A stretch of DNA of 64,000 bases from Domibacillus sp. DTU_2020_1001157_1_SI_ALB_TIR_016 (GTDB lineage Bacteria; Bacillota; Bacilli; Bacillales; Domibacillaceae), in assembly GCF_032341995.1 (NCBI RefSeq), contig NZ_CP135439.1, forward strand, positions 2,356,001 to 2,420,000, given 5' to 3'. Under the pieces are notes generated by a model, which saw only the letters and a list, made by a program, of their open reading frames with translations, searched no databases and was not told the origin of the DNA. Below, in pieces: positions 10,550 to 20,930 of the stretch. The position numbers and the translations under genes were made by a program. Numbering within the stretch: position 1 is the first letter of the stretch; every line of letters begins with the position of its first letter.

Positions 10550-11497
10550 CTAATTGGTTTGTTTTCTTTTTTCTGCAATACGCAGTTTGGCTGAACGTGC
10601 CCGATTGTTTTCTGTCAGCTCTGTTTCAGTCGGGACAATCGGTTTTCTTGTTACCAGCTTTAAAACAGGTTCATATTCTTCCGGGATTACAGGTAAGCCG
10701 GGCGGCAGCTCCGGCCCTGCAGACGCTTCCTTGAAAACCGTTTTGCAAATACGGTCTTCAAGCGAGTGGAAGGTGATAACACTAATACGCCCATCGACAT
10801 TCAATAAATCGATCGCATCGTGAAGTGACCGTTCAAACACACCCAGTTCATCATTTACCGCAATTCGAATGGCCTGGAAAATACGTTTGGCCGGATGGCC
10901 GCCTTTTCTTCTTGCCGGCGCCGGAATTCCTTCTTTGATCAGTTCCGTCAGCTGGCCTGTCGTTTCAATCGGCTGAACTTCCCGCGCAGCTTCAATTTTC
11001 CGGGCAATTTGCTTGGAAAACTTTTCTTCTCCATACCTGAAGAAAATGCGGACCAGCTCTTCAAAAGACCATTCATTTACAACGTGATAAGCAGTCAGTG
11101 CAGCACTTTTGTCCATTCTCATATCAAGAGGTGCATCATGATGATAGCTGAAACCGCGCTCCGGTGTATCAAGCTGAGGTGATGAAACACCCAAGTCGTA
11201 CAAAATGCCGTCAATTCCCGTAACATTTCGTTTGTGAAGCTCTTCCTTCACATGTTCAAAGTTGCTTTTTATAAATTCAACACGCTCAAGAAACGGAGTA
11301 AGCCGTTTTTTCGCATGTTCAATCGCGGTTTCATCTTGATCAAATGCATATAGTTTTCCGTTTGGCCCAAGCTTTGACAGCAAATATTCACTGTGTCCGG
11401 CTCCGCCGAGTGTACAATCTACATAAATTCCGTCCGGGCGGATATTCAGCCCGTCGACTGTTTCATGAAGTAGGACAGTCGTATGATTAAATTCCAT
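10550..11497 (-). CDS. rsmH: RsmH (MraW), 16S rRNA m4C1402 methyltransferase
   Basis: SAM-dependent methyltransferase that N4-methylates C1402 of 16S rRNA. The N-terminal [15 protein letters not shown], the SAM loop [15 protein letters not shown] and the inserted helical region with [20 protein letters not shown] are diagnostic. At 315 residues it is of normal length. It lies between mraZ and ftsL, 12 bases before ftsL, as in nearly all Firmicutes. Confidence 0.96.
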   Translation of the reverse strand: MEFNHTTVLLHETVDGLNIRPDGIYVDCTLGGAGHSEYLLSKLGPNGKLYAFDQDETAIEHAKKRLTPFLERVEFIKSNFEHVKEELHKRNVTGIDGILYDLGVSSPQLDTPERGFSYHHDAPLDMRMDKSAALTAYHVVNEWSFEELVRIFFRYGEEKFSKQIARKIEAAREVQPIETTGQLTELIKEGIPAPARRKGGHPAKRIFQAIRIAVNDELGVFERSLHDAIDLLNVDGRISVITFHSLEDRICKTVFKEASAGPELPPGLPVIPEEYEPVLKLVTRKPIVPTETELTENNRARSAKLRIAEKRKQTN

Positions 11498-11519
11498 TTT
11501 CTTATCAGTCCAATCAGCA

Positions 11520-11951
11520 TTATAAATCGAAATCAGTTAAATTTTCCGCTATGTCTGCGAATGAATCCGCCGATGCTTCCACATACTCATCCCATGCTGC
11601 GGCACACCAGATTTCCATCCGGTTTGACACTCCAACAATCACACATTCTTTTTGAAGTGAGGCATATTGCAGAAGCGGGGCGGGGATATTGATTCTGCCC
11701 TGCCGGTCAAGGGTACAGTCGTTTGCTCCCGAAAAGAAAAAACGGGCGAACGCACGTGAATCCTTCTTTGTTAACGGCAAAGCGGCAAGTTTTTTCTCGA
11801 GTACTTTCCACTCGTCCAGGGGATATAAAAACAAGCACTTGTCCAATCCGCGTGTGACCACAAAAGTTTGGCCGGCTTCACCGCGGAATTTTGCGGGGAT
11901 AATCAATCTGCCTTTTTCATCGACCGAATGACGGTATTCACCCATGAACAT
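11520..11951 (-). CDS. mraZ: MraZ, transcriptional repressor of the dcw cluster
   Basis: First gene of the division/cell-wall cluster; 143 residues with two SpoVT-AbrB-like MraZ folds. The N-terminal [16 protein letters not shown] and the repeat [16 protein letters not shown] each carry the DxKGR/DxxGR signature. MraZ forms a ring that binds GTGG-type repeats upstream of its own gene, and such repeats are present here at 11982-12005. The start at 11951 gives the family-typical MFMGEY. Confidence 0.95.
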   Translation of the reverse strand: MFMGEYRHSVDEKGRLIIPAKFRGEAGQTFVVTRGLDKCLFLYPLDEWKVLEKKLAALPLTKKDSRAFARFFFSGANDCTLDRQGRINIPAPLLQYASLQKECVIVGVSNRMEIWCAAAWDEYVEASADSFADIAENLTDFDL

Positions 11952-11958
11952 AATGCTT

Positions 11959-12006
11959 CCCCACTTTCTACACTAACTTTACCACATCCCCCCACTTTGC
12001 ACCACC
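11959..12006 (-). promoter_or_regulatory. MraZ-type operator repeats and probable mraZ promoter
   Basis: On the minus strand the motif GTGG occurs at 12005-12002, 11995-11992 and 11985-11982, exactly 10 bases apart, and again at 11964-11961 beside the ribosome-binding site. Evenly spaced GTGG/TGGG boxes are the known target of MraZ. TAAAGT just after the third box (11981-11976) may be the -10; the -35 would overlap the boxes and is poor. Confidence 0.6.
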
Positions 12007-12042
12007 AATTTCATGTTGCAGATCTTTTCATTTCGTTTACAT

Positions 12043-12070
12043 AAAAAAGCCTGCCCTAAGAGCAGACTTT
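12043..12070 (-). terminator. Terminator after bshC
   Basis: On the minus strand AGTCTGC and GCAGGCT form a 7-bp stem (one G-U) with a 7-base loop, followed by TTTTTT. It isolates bshC from the mraZ promoter. Confidence 0.8.
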
Positions 12071-12074
12071 TCAT

Positions 12075-13691
12075 TTATACATATAGAAGATAATGGCCGC
12101 CATCGTGTTTATATGGCTGATTCAACAAGTCATCAATAAAAGAAGGGCCGTACACATTTAAAAATGGATATATATTCCACACTCTTTCCTGCAGTCCATC
12201 CGGGCGCAGAGCGGCTTGTACACGGTCAAACCGGCGTAAGGCCGCATCGTGTGTCTGCTTCAAAACAGCGTCGCTTTTTTGAAGCAGCAGCTCAATTTGC
12301 CGTTCATGATACTGCTTGTTTTTTTCAACAATCGGTGCAAGGCCATTATGAAGCTCGGCCGCACGCGCTTCAATTTTCTCATAGCTCGCCATCAAATCCT
12401 GCTTCATATGGGCAACAAGCTCATCAAGGTGGTGATCACGAATAGAGTCCATATAAGCAGATTTTTCATTTTGCACGCCTTGCTGCACCGCCGTTTCAAT
12501 CGGTGTCCCAATCTCTAAAACAATTTCCACCACTGTCCGGTCTACAATCGTAATATTTAATCTTGGCATAATAAGCGGCATCGTAAGCCCGATATATTCA
12601 AAAGCTCCTTTTAACTCCGCCCAATAAGCAATCTCGCCTGGACCGGCGATAAAAGCAAGTGTAGGAAACAGCCATTCCTGCATGAGCGGCCGCGTCACAA
12701 CATTGTTACTAAAGGATTCCGGCGACGTTTCCAGAAGCTGCAGTAAATCATCTTCTGTGTACGACCTCCCGCTTTTGCTGATAAACAGCCCGCCTTCCCT
12801 TTCAAGCAGGTGGCGCTCTCCCTCTTCAATCAGGAATAGATTCGCCGGCTGGCCGCTCGTTTCAATTGCAGGCGTAAAGCCGGCTTGTTGAAGCTCCTGC
12901 TGCGTGGAGTGCACCGCTTCTGCAATCGGGCCGCTTTCCACAATCAGCCTCTTGAAAAACGGCGCTTCAAGCTTTCGAAGCTCCGGGTCTGCCGCATCAA
13001 TCAGCAGCAGGCCGTGCTTGGCAAAAAAGGATCCGGTTAAAAAAGCAAAAAAATCGGTAAATGTGCGGCTTGCCTTCACCGCTTTTTTCACATCATGAAG
13101 AAGCTGGTTCGTATAGTGTGTTTCTTTTAAACAAGCAAAAACAGAGGCCACCCAGCCGAGCATTTGCTCTTGATCGTAGACCGTGCTTGAGGCGGCCTGT
13201 TTTTTCATAAACCGCTCTGGGTATCCTATTTTTTGCATACTCCCGTTTTTTTCTACAAACACATGGTTAATTTCCAGCAGATCATGATCCTCGCCGGCAA
13301 TCCAAAAAACGGGGACAACCGGAATACCCAGCTGCTCTTCCTGCTCTCTCGCCAGGTGCAGAATCGAAATGATTTTATGTATAGAATAAAGCGGACCTGT
13401 TAAAAGTCCAGCCTGCTGGCCGCCGATCACGACAACCGATTCAGGGTCTTCAAGCTTCTGAAGAGAGTGCTCTGTTTGCGCTGTCACATGATGCGGCGCC
13501 ATATAATTCCGAATGATGCCAGCCAGCTCTTTTCGCTTAAACATTCGTGTCCGCACCTCTTCTGACCGCTGCTGAAAAGACTGCTGCGAAAATGGATCGT
13601 AGTCAAAAAAGCCGCCTGCCTGCTTTGAGCCGCTTATATATTCCCTAGCAAAGGGGGTCAAAGCGGGAACAGAAATGCGTTTTTGTTCCAT
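12075..13691 (-). CDS. bshC: BshC, bacillithiol synthesis cysteine-adding enzyme
   Basis: Member of the BshC (YllA) family, which is needed for the last step of bacillithiol synthesis, joining cysteine to GlcN-malate. It has 538 residues, like B. subtilis BshC. Family segments seen include VVIGGQQAGLLTGPLY, PVFWIAGEDHDLLEINH and FIAGPGEIAYWAEL. A helical stretch lies in the C-terminal third (AHMKQDLMASYEKIEARAAEL). I start it at the ATG at 13691 with AAAGGAAG upstream; the reading frame is open 28 codons further but without family sequence. It lies just upstream of mraZ, as in B. subtilis. Confidence 0.94.
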   Translation of the reverse strand: MEQKRISVPALTPFAREYISGSKQAGGFFDYDPFSQQSFQQRSEEVRTRMFKRKELAGIIRNYMAPHHVTAQTEHSLQKLEDPESVVVIGGQQAGLLTGPLYSIHKIISILHLAREQEEQLGIPVVPVFWIAGEDHDLLEINHVFVEKNGSMQKIGYPERFMKKQAASSTVYDQEQMLGWVASVFACLKETHYTNQLLHDVKKAVKASRTFTDFFAFLTGSFFAKHGLLLIDAADPELRKLEAPFFKRLIVESGPIAEAVHSTQQELQQAGFTPAIETSGQPANLFLIEEGERHLLEREGGLFISKSGRSYTEDDLLQLLETSPESFSNNVVTRPLMQEWLFPTLAFIAGPGEIAYWAELKGAFEYIGLTMPLIMPRLNITIVDRTVVEIVLEIGTPIETAVQQGVQNEKSAYMDSIRDHHLDELVAHMKQDLMASYEKIEARAAELHNGLAPIVEKNKQYHERQIELLLQKSDAVLKQTHDAALRRFDRVQAALRPDGLQERVWNIYPFLNVYGPSFIDDLLNQPYKHDGGHYLLYV

Positions 13692-13793
13692 GGATGTACT
13701 TCCTTTCTTTCGGACAAATTTTCTTGTTCGAGTATACCACCTGTCGGATTGAAAGGGAAAACAATGTGCCTGCACAGCTCCAATTCTTTTTCC

Positions 13794-14666
13794 TTATCTG
13801 CCCAATTCGGCTTCTTTTCCTTTTATAAGATGGTATAAGAGCGAAAAAGCGGGGGTCTCAACGCCCCTTTGTGCTGCTTCTTCCAAAAGAGCTCCTACGA
13901 TTGCGTCTAATTCCGTTTTCCGCCCCGCTTTTATGTCTCGAAGCATCGAGGATTCATTGGCGGCTGTCTGGCGGCACACTTCGAAAACAGACTGCGTAAC
14001 GGATTCCTTCGTTTTAAAAGGAAAAACGGCCGCAATTTCTGCACATAATTTTTCTGCCGCTGCAGCGTATTCGCTGTTTTCAGCCAGCTCTCCGTTTTTC
14101 GCATGTAAAAGGGCAGTTAACGGATTAATCACTGCATTTGCGGCCATTTTATCAACCAGCATCTCGTATGCACTTTCTTCCCATTGAAAAGAAAAAACAG
14201 GCGTTTCCAGTTCACGGACAATCGCTTCCTCTCCCCCTTTAACACAGGCTATTTTCGTTTGGCCACGCCCGTTCACCTGCACTGTACGCTCGTCTATTTT
14301 GGCTGCCCCATGCGTCACAGAGCCGGCATAAATATTTGAAAAAGGAAGCTGCTGAATCAGCTTAAGATGGCTTAAACCATTTTGGATAAACAGCAAAGAT
14401 GATACTCTTGGAAGGTGCTGAAGGATTTCCGGCAAATGGTACTGCTTCACCGCTGCAACGATTAAATCCGTTTCCGGAGGCGCAATAGCGGCTGTTTGAA
14501 CCGGATAAATATGTGACTGCCTCTGCTCAATGACATGAATGCCTTCCTCTTCAAGGCGTTTCCGTTGTACGTTTGTTCTCGTTTGAATAGTTATGCGGTG
14601 GCGGCTGCTCCACTCTGCAGCAAAAAACAGCCCAAGGGCACCTGCTCCAATAATATGAATGTTCAT
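13794..14666 (-). CDS. panE: Ketopantoate reductase family protein (PanE/YlbQ)
   Basis: NADPH-dependent reductase family that makes pantoate for coenzyme A. The N-terminal dinucleotide fold is clear (MNIHIIGAGALGLFFAAEW, GxGxxG). KMAANAVINPLTALLHAKNG holds the conserved Lys and Asn of the active site, and the C-terminal helical domain ends with RGVETPAFSLLYHLI. Length is 290 residues. It sits between bshC and ylbP, where B. subtilis has ylbQ (panE). Other KPR-family reductases use different substrates, so the exact substrate is inferred from position. Confidence 0.85.
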   Translation of the reverse strand: MNIHIIGAGALGLFFAAEWSSRHRITIQTRTNVQRKRLEEEGIHVIEQRQSHIYPVQTAAIAPPETDLIVAAVKQYHLPEILQHLPRVSSLLFIQNGLSHLKLIQQLPFSNIYAGSVTHGAAKIDERTVQVNGRGQTKIACVKGGEEAIVRELETPVFSFQWEESAYEMLVDKMAANAVINPLTALLHAKNGELAENSEYAAAAEKLCAEIAAVFPFKTKESVTQSVFEVCRQTAANESSMLRDIKAGRKTELDAIVGALLEEAAQRGVETPAFSLLYHLIKGKEAELGR

Positions 14667-14775
14667 GTATCTCTCCCAGTTTGTAAGCGATAACAGGATC
14701 GCTACTTTTTTTATTTACTTTATTATATAATAAAGGAGACAAATCAAGAGAGAGTTTGCAAAGGAGATTGAGGAA

Positions 14776-15231
14776 ATGGGCTTAGCAGTTGAGAATCTGA
14801 AGATGAATTTCAAAACGATGGAAGAGTTTAAATCCTTCAAAGAATATGGACTTGAAGAACTTTCGATGATTGAAGAATTACAAACTTCCATGGTGGAAGA
14901 CAATACCAATTCGCCTTTTTACGGCATTTATTACGGGGACCGGCTTGCTGCCCGTATGTGCCTGTACATCCGGCAGGATACATTAAATCTTGTATCCGGA
15001 AACGATCAGTATGTGGAAATATGGAAGCTTGAAGTGCTGCCGGCTTTTCAAAAGAAGGGACTTGGGGCATTGCTTGTCCAGTTTGCCAAGTCGTTTGAAC
15101 TCCCTATCATGACAAAACCGCGCGTAAAGTCACAGTCTTTTTGGGAGAAAGTAGATTTTAAGCCGGTATCCGAAAACAGCACACGCCTTATTTGGCTTCC
15201 TGAAAAGAAAAACGCTCAGAAAACAAGCTGA
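14776..15231 (+). CDS. ylbP: YlbP-like GNAT-family N-acetyltransferase
   Basis: A 151-residue acetyltransferase-fold protein. The acetyl-CoA-binding region is visible as VEIWKLEVLPAFQKKGLGALLVQFAK, containing the QxxGxG/A motif. The N-terminal AVENLKMNFKTMEEFKSFKEYG is typical of Bacillaceae YlbP. AAGGAG lies 9 bases before the ATG. It is divergent from panE and convergent with rpmF across a bidirectional terminator. The substrate is unknown. Confidence 0.88.
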   Translation: MGLAVENLKMNFKTMEEFKSFKEYGLEELSMIEELQTSMVEDNTNSPFYGIYYGDRLAARMCLYIRQDTLNLVSGNDQYVEIWKLEVLPAFQKKGLGALLVQFAKSFELPIMTKPRVKSQSFWEKVDFKPVSENSTRLIWLPEKKNAQKTS

Positions 15232-15273
15232 ACTCACGCGCAATCTGTTCTCCTTTATCCATACTCTAATGAC

Positions 15274-15310
15274 AAAAAAAGCGAAGAGCCATGGCCTCTT
15301 CGCTTTTTTT
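15274..15310. terminator. Bidirectional terminator between ylbP and rpmF
   Basis: GCGAAGAG pairs with CTCTTCGC around a short loop, with a run of A before and a run of T after, so it can act on both strands. Confidence 0.85.
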
Positions 15311-15327
15311 GAAAGATGTAAAAGATG

Positions 15328-15501
15328 TTATTTGCTAACAACTTCTTTACCTTTATATGTTCCGCACTCTTTGCATACGCGGTGCGCAAGTTTCATCTCA
15401 CCGCAGTTTGGGCAAGCTACCATACCTGGCACTTGAAGTTTGAAGTGCGTACGGCGTTTGTTTTTGCGTGTAGTAGAAGTTCTTCTAAAAGGTACTGCCA
15501 T
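15328..15501 (-). CDS. rpmF: Ribosomal protein bL32
   Basis: A 57-residue protein reading [20 protein letters not shown] at its start, with a zinc-ribbon of four cysteines (CPNC near residues 30-33 and CKEC near 43-46) and the ending [11 protein letters not shown]. This is the zinc-binding form of L32. A strong AAGGAGGTG precedes the ATG at 15501. It follows ylbN and is probably cotranscribed with it, as is usual for the DUF177-rpmF pair. Confidence 0.97.
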   Translation of the reverse strand: MAVPFRRTSTTRKNKRRTHFKLQVPGMVACPNCGEMKLAHRVCKECGTYKGKEVVSK

Positions 15502-15563
15502 GTGATATACACCTCCTTAACGGAATAAAAACTATATGAAGCCAGAATAGCTGTACTTCTCAA

Positions 15564-16094
15564 TTACTCATCATCGGACGTAAAGAAGTTTTGAAGTCCT
15601 GCTAATCTTGGATCAACAGCCGGCTTCTTTTTTTCGGGAAGCTCTTCTTCTTCTTCAAAAAACGCCCAATCTTTCCCAGACTGAACAACATGCTCATCCG
15701 CTTCTTCACTGAAAATCTGCATTGGTACCTCTAAAATGATCGCTTCTTTTAAAATCGGCCGGAGATCTATTACATTTCCCTCCGGAAAGTGAACATCTTC
15801 TGTTTCGTATGATTCGCCTTCCTCCGGCTTTAATAAAAACCGTTCTGTCAGCGGAATTTCAAACGAGTAAGGCACGTCTACAAGTGTCCGAGAACAAGGG
15901 ACAATCATTTCACCCGTTGCTTTTACATGGAAAACAATTTGATCATGACGAATATCAGCTCTGCCTGTTACGTGGACAGGCGAAATGCGGCGTATGTCAT
16001 TATCGAGTGTTGTTAAGTCTGTTACGTCAACTGTTTCATCAATTTCAAGACCGCGGTCGCGGTATTTTTGCAGTTGAATTATTGACCATTTCAT
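15564..16094 (-). CDS. ylbN: YlbN, DUF177/YceD-family protein
   Basis: A 176-residue acidic protein of the DUF177 family, which is almost always encoded directly upstream of rpmF and, in other bacteria, has been linked to 23S rRNA accumulation. Family features include FHVKATGEMIVPCSRTLVDV in the middle and the acidic C-terminus ending DPRLAGLQNFFTSDDE. Biochemical function in Bacillaceae is not established. Confidence 0.9.
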   Translation of the reverse strand: MKWSIIQLQKYRDRGLEIDETVDVTDLTTLDNDIRRISPVHVTGRADIRHDQIVFHVKATGEMIVPCSRTLVDVPYSFEIPLTERFLLKPEEGESYETEDVHFPEGNVIDLRPILKEAIILEVPMQIFSEEADEHVVQSGKDWAFFEEEEELPEKKKPAVDPRLAGLQNFFTSDDE

Positions 16095-16240
16095 TTAATC
16101 ACCTCAAGGCAACAAAAGTAATTATAGCCCTCTCCCGATTGAATGTCAATATATTTTCTTTACAGTGAAATACCGGTTTGACTTTTTATTCACCATCTTT
16201 GAAAATGAAAGAACATTCTCCTGAAGAAAGGACGTTTCAC

Positions 16241-17428
16241 ATGAACGCAGCCGGCATTGTTGTTGAATACAATCCATTTCATAATGGACATCTCTACCAT
16301 ATAAATGAAACGAGGCGTTTGTCAAATGCAGACACCATTATCGCGGTAATGAGCGGCTCATTTTTACAGCGCGGAGAGCCGGCCATTGTTGATAAGTGGA
16401 CCCGTACAAAGGTAGCCCTGCAGCACGGTGTTGATATTGTCGTTGAACTTCCATACGCTTTTTCAACGCAGCGGGCTGAAATATTTGCGCAGGGCGCCAT
16501 TGAAATTCTTTCCCATTTAAAGTGCCGTTTTTTTTGCTTTGGCAGTGAAAATGGCGGTATGGATCCTTTCCTCCACACCGCAGAACAACTGAAAAAAAAC
16601 AGCATAGAGCTTGATACCTGCGTCCGCTCCCTTATGAAAGAAGGAATGAGCTACCCCGCCGCCCAGACAAAAGCAAGAAACGAAGTGTTCGGAGAAAATG
16701 CACTGCCGCTTGATTTATCAAAGCCGAATAACATTTTAGGCTTTCATTATGTACAAGCCAACCTCGGGCTGCCCACGCCTATGCAGCCGCTGACGATTCA
16801 GCGAAAAGGAGCAGGATTCCATGATACTGAATCAACAGGGCCGATTGCAAGTGCGACAGCGATTCGGCACCGCCTCTTTACTACAGAAGAACCGATTCAT
16901 GATGTTATGCCTTCGCTGAGTGCTGAAGCCATGCAAAACCGTCCGCTGCATTCATGGGAATCTTACTGGCCTCTGCTTCGCTATCGCCTGCTGTCCATTG
17001 AACCCGGCCGTCTTGCTTCCATTTATGAAGTAGAGGAAGGCATCGGGCCAAGACTCACAGAAGCAGCACGGCAAAGCAGCTCCTTTGCCGGCTTTATGGA
17101 ACAGGTTAAAACGAAGCGTTACACGTGGACTCGCCTTCAGCGAATGATGACCCACATTTTAACTGACACCGATAAAGCAAGTATGCAGAAGGCTCAGCAG
17201 ACTTCGTTTGCACGGCTGCTTGGCATGACAGAAAGTGGGCGTGCATATATCCGGTCCATTAAAAAAGAAATGGAAGTGCCGCTGCTTTCCCGCACGGCTG
17301 CTGCGGGCAGCCTGCTTGCGCTGGATATAAAAGCATCCCGTGTGTTCGCTTCCGCCCCTAACGCGAGTGAAAGCTACGTGCGTTCTCTTTTAGAACAAGA
17401 ATATTCCATGCCGCCGATTTTACTTTGA
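16241..17428 (+). CDS. tmcAL: TmcAL (YlbM), tRNA(Met) cytidine acetate ligase
   Basis: Nucleotidyltransferase-like enzyme that uses ATP and acetate to form N4-acetylcytidine at the wobble base of elongator tRNA-Met. The N-terminal GIVVEYNPFHNGHLYH holds the HxGH motif. MSGSFLQRGEPAIVDKWTR and LSKPNNILGFHYVQA are family landmarks. I start it at the ATG at 16241 after AAAGGA; the 21 codons upstream in frame do not resemble the family. Length 395. Its last 9 coding bases overlap the end of the convergent ylbL. Confidence 0.92.
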   Translation: MNAAGIVVEYNPFHNGHLYHINETRRLSNADTIIAVMSGSFLQRGEPAIVDKWTRTKVALQHGVDIVVELPYAFSTQRAEIFAQGAIEILSHLKCRFFCFGSENGGMDPFLHTAEQLKKNSIELDTCVRSLMKEGMSYPAAQTKARNEVFGENALPLDLSKPNNILGFHYVQANLGLPTPMQPLTIQRKGAGFHDTESTGPIASATAIRHRLFTTEEPIHDVMPSLSAEAMQNRPLHSWESYWPLLRYRLLSIEPGRLASIYEVEEGIGPRLTEAARQSSSFAGFMEQVKTKRYTWTRLQRMMTHILTDTDKASMQKAQQTSFARLLGMTESGRAYIRSIKKEMEVPLLSRTAAAGSLLALDIKASRVFASAPNASESYVRSLLEQEYSMPPILL

Positions 17429-18457
17429 CGCAGATAGGTTTCTTAAATAGTCCACTGCGTCCGAAAAAGTTTGAACCGGTACAATAACCATGCTTGTTCC
17501 AATATCCTCTGCAGCTTTTTTCGCTTCCTCATAATTGGTTTTGACATCTGTACGGCCCGCCGGCAGCTTATCATCCGGTGCAAAGAAAAACTGCGCCCCT
17601 GCCCGGTCGGCCGCTACGACTTTTTGAGCGATGCCTCCAATCCGGCCAACTGTGCCGTCCGGGGCAATTGTTCCCGTTCCAGCTACCTTTAATCCAGCCG
17701 CCAAATCCTCTTCTACCAGCTGGTCGTAAATTTCAAGTGAAAACATAAGGCCGGCAGAAGGACCGCCAATGTCATCTGCTTTCAGCGTTACCTTTGGGTC
17801 GCTTTTGAGCGCTCGATCATCGGCCAGACTGATGCCAAGGCCGGATTTGCCGCCCAGCTCCGCGAATGCTCTCAGCTGAACGGTTTTTTCATAATTTTTT
17901 TTATCGCGTGTAAATGCGACTGTAATTCGGCTGCCTGGCTTTTTCGCCTGCACATAATCCGTCATTTGTTTAGACGATGTGACAGAACGGCCATCAATAG
18001 ATATAATGCGGTCGCCTGCTTCAAGTACCCCTTCCGCAGGCATATCAGGAAATACACTTAACACATAAATACCTTTGTATATCCAGCTGTGCGGTTTGCC
18101 CGCTTCCTTAAAAGCAACCGCTATGGCATTTTGCTGTGAGGTGTCCATTAAATGAACCTGCCTTACGTTAAATTCATTCTCCGATTCGTGTGAATAGCGA
18201 ACCGTTTCTTTTGGGAGAATTTCCTCGTAATCCCGAAGAAATGCCCACGCGTATGAATAAATGTTAGCAGGCCCCATCTGTATCGTGGTCAGCATCAATG
18301 TGCTTGTATCATTTTCGTCTCCTTCATCTACATTAACAATTGGATTAAGCGTGTGCGCTTCTCCCGGTCTTGTAATGTAAAACGGCAGCGGGATAAAGGC
18401 TGCCACAATAATCAACAGCAGAATCGCATATAAGAGCCCTGTTCTTTTATTTTTCAC
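17420..18457 (-). CDS. ylbL: YlbL, PDZ and Lon-type (S16) membrane protease
   Basis: A 345-residue protein with an N-terminal membrane anchor (GLLYAILLLIIVAAFIPLPF), a PDZ domain near residues 125-200 (GVLEAGDRIISIDGRSVTSS), and a C-terminal S16 peptidase domain. The catalytic Ser lies in GGPSAGLMFSLEI and the Lys in RIGGIAQKVVAADRAGA. The active site is expected outside the cell. I prefer the GTG at 18457, which has GGAAGG ~10 bases upstream; the frame remains open 20 codons further. In B. subtilis ylbK precedes ylbL; here that gene is absent. Confidence 0.88.
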   Translation of the reverse strand: MKNKRTGLLYAILLLIIVAAFIPLPFYITRPGEAHTLNPIVNVDEGDENDTSTLMLTTIQMGPANIYSYAWAFLRDYEEILPKETVRYSHESENEFNVRQVHLMDTSQQNAIAVAFKEAGKPHSWIYKGIYVLSVFPDMPAEGVLEAGDRIISIDGRSVTSSKQMTDYVQAKKPGSRITVAFTRDKKNYEKTVQLRAFAELGGKSGLGISLADDRALKSDPKVTLKADDIGGPSAGLMFSLEIYDQLVEEDLAAGLKVAGTGTIAPDGTVGRIGGIAQKVVAADRAGAQFFFAPDDKLPAGRTDVKTNYEEAKKAAEDIGTSMVIVPVQTFSDAVDYLRNLSASK

Positions 18458-18617
18458 ATTTGTTCTTCCTTCCATGCAGAAATCATCCAGCTCTATAACT
18501 GGTATGAATTGTTTCATTAGTCTATTCTTTCTGCCTTTACATATCCTTTTGTACAGGCTCTTTTATTGTACAAAATTTTAAAAAGGCGCGCTTTATATTC
18601 TAATCAGGGGGCTTTTT

Positions 18618-19745
18618 ATGTGGAAAACTTATGCTGCCGCCTGCTCTATTACGCTGCTGGCTGCCGCTCTTTTATTTTCACCTCAAGCCGGCTTGAAGGC
18701 AGCAGTCTACGGTATGGATATATGGTGGAAAACTGTTTTTCCATCCCTTCTTCCTTTTCTTATTTTAACAGAGTTAATGACAGGTCTTGGCGTGATTGCT
18801 TTTTTCGGCTCCATTCTAAGCGGTTTGATGCGGTTTTTTTTCCGCATTCCCGGTCCAGCCGGTGTGACTTGGATGCTGTCACTTGCTTCAGGATTTCCGG
18901 CCGGCGCAAGAATGGCTGCACAGCTTCGCACGGAGCAGTCAATCACCCGTAAGGAAGCAGAACGGCTCGTTGCGATGGCCCATTCCTCTAACCCATTATT
19001 TATTTTAAGTGCGGTGGCCAGCGGTTTTTTAAAAAGTCCGGAGACCGGCCTGCTGCTTGCCTCAGCTCATTACAGCGGTGCTTTTTTAGTCGGGCTTACG
19101 ATGCGTTTTTATGGGAAAGAAGAAAAAATAGAGAGAAAAAAAATAAAAACAGCCGGACCTCTTCAGGCATTTAAAGAAGCACGCGAAAAAGATGGACGGG
19201 TCTTTGGCACCCTGCTCGCGGATGCAGTACTGTCTTCTGTTAAAACACTTGTACTGGTTGGCGGCTTTATTCTCTTTTTTTCTGTCTTAACCACTTTGCT
19301 GCATAAGTATGGAGTAGCCGCTTTTTTATTTTCTCTTCTTGGCTCCAATGAAACAAGCATGCCTGTCTTTAAAGCGCTTTTTGCTGGTTTTTTCGAACTC
19401 ACGTCTGGTGTGCAGCTCTCCTCTTCCGAATCGATTCCTTTACCCGTAAGCCTGCTGCTGATCAGTGCTATTCTTGGCTTTAGCGGCTTAAGCGTTCACG
19501 CGCAGGTAGCGGCGATTATTAGTGAAACGGATATCCGTTTCGGCCCTTTTTTCGCCGGCCGTATTCTTCATAGTGTATATGCAGCATTCATTACTTTTTG
19601 TTTGTTATCATGGCCTGTTTCTTTTCCGAAGGCGGCTCTATCGTTTGCACCAGAGCATGGCATGCTGATCACAGTAGTTGTTCTGGGTGTCGCTTCTCTT
19701 TTGCTGGGAATCCGATATTCAAAAAGCCGGACCAAAAGAGTTTAA
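18618..19745 (+). CDS. ylbJ: YlbJ, sporulation integral membrane protein
   Basis: A polytopic protein of 375 residues with about eight hydrophobic segments and Gate (nucleoside-recognition-like) features such as VFPSLLPFLILTELMTGLG and LSLASGFPAGARMAAQL. YlbJ of B. subtilis is made in the mother cell and is needed for normal heat-resistant spores; its transport function is unproven. AGGGGGC precedes the ATG. The terminator stem shared with coaD begins inside its last codons. An AT-rich stretch upstream (about 18575-18605) could hold a SigE promoter, but I could not fix one. Confidence 0.86.
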   Translation: MWKTYAAACSITLLAAALLFSPQAGLKAAVYGMDIWWKTVFPSLLPFLILTELMTGLGVIAFFGSILSGLMRFFFRIPGPAGVTWMLSLASGFPAGARMAAQLRTEQSITRKEAERLVAMAHSSNPLFILSAVASGFLKSPETGLLLASAHYSGAFLVGLTMRFYGKEEKIERKKIKTAGPLQAFKEAREKDGRVFGTLLADAVLSSVKTLVLVGGFILFFSVLTTLLHKYGVAAFLFSLLGSNETSMPVFKALFAGFFELTSGVQLSSSESIPLPVSLLLISAILGFSGLSVHAQVAAIISETDIRFGPFFAGRILHSVYAAFITFCLLSWPVSFPKAALSFAPEHGMLITVVVLGVASLLLGIRYSKSRTKRV

Positions 19746-19763
19746 TCTTTCGGCCCGGCTTTT

Positions 19764-19766
<3 letters not shown>
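19721..19766. terminator. Bidirectional terminator between ylbJ and coaD
   Basis: AAAAAGCCGG pairs with CCGGCTTTTT (outer stem ~10 bp, inner mismatches), with T-runs on both strands. The first arm lies within the ylbJ coding end and the last bases reach the coaD stop codon. Confidence 0.75.
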
Positions 19767-20827
<1,061 letters not shown>

Positions 20828-20895
20828 ATTTTAACCTGCCATTCGTTTTTCTTCATTCATGGTATCATAAACGTATAAATGAAATCTATAGGGTG

Positions 20896-20930
20896 AAAAA
20901 GAAACCCCGCCTTTGGCGCGAGGTTTCTAC
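20896..20930 (-). terminator. Terminator after the 20.9-22.3 kb gene
   Basis: On the minus strand GAAACCTCGC pairs with GGGGTTTC around a loop, followed by CTTTTTC. It lies between this gene and rsmD. Confidence 0.65.
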
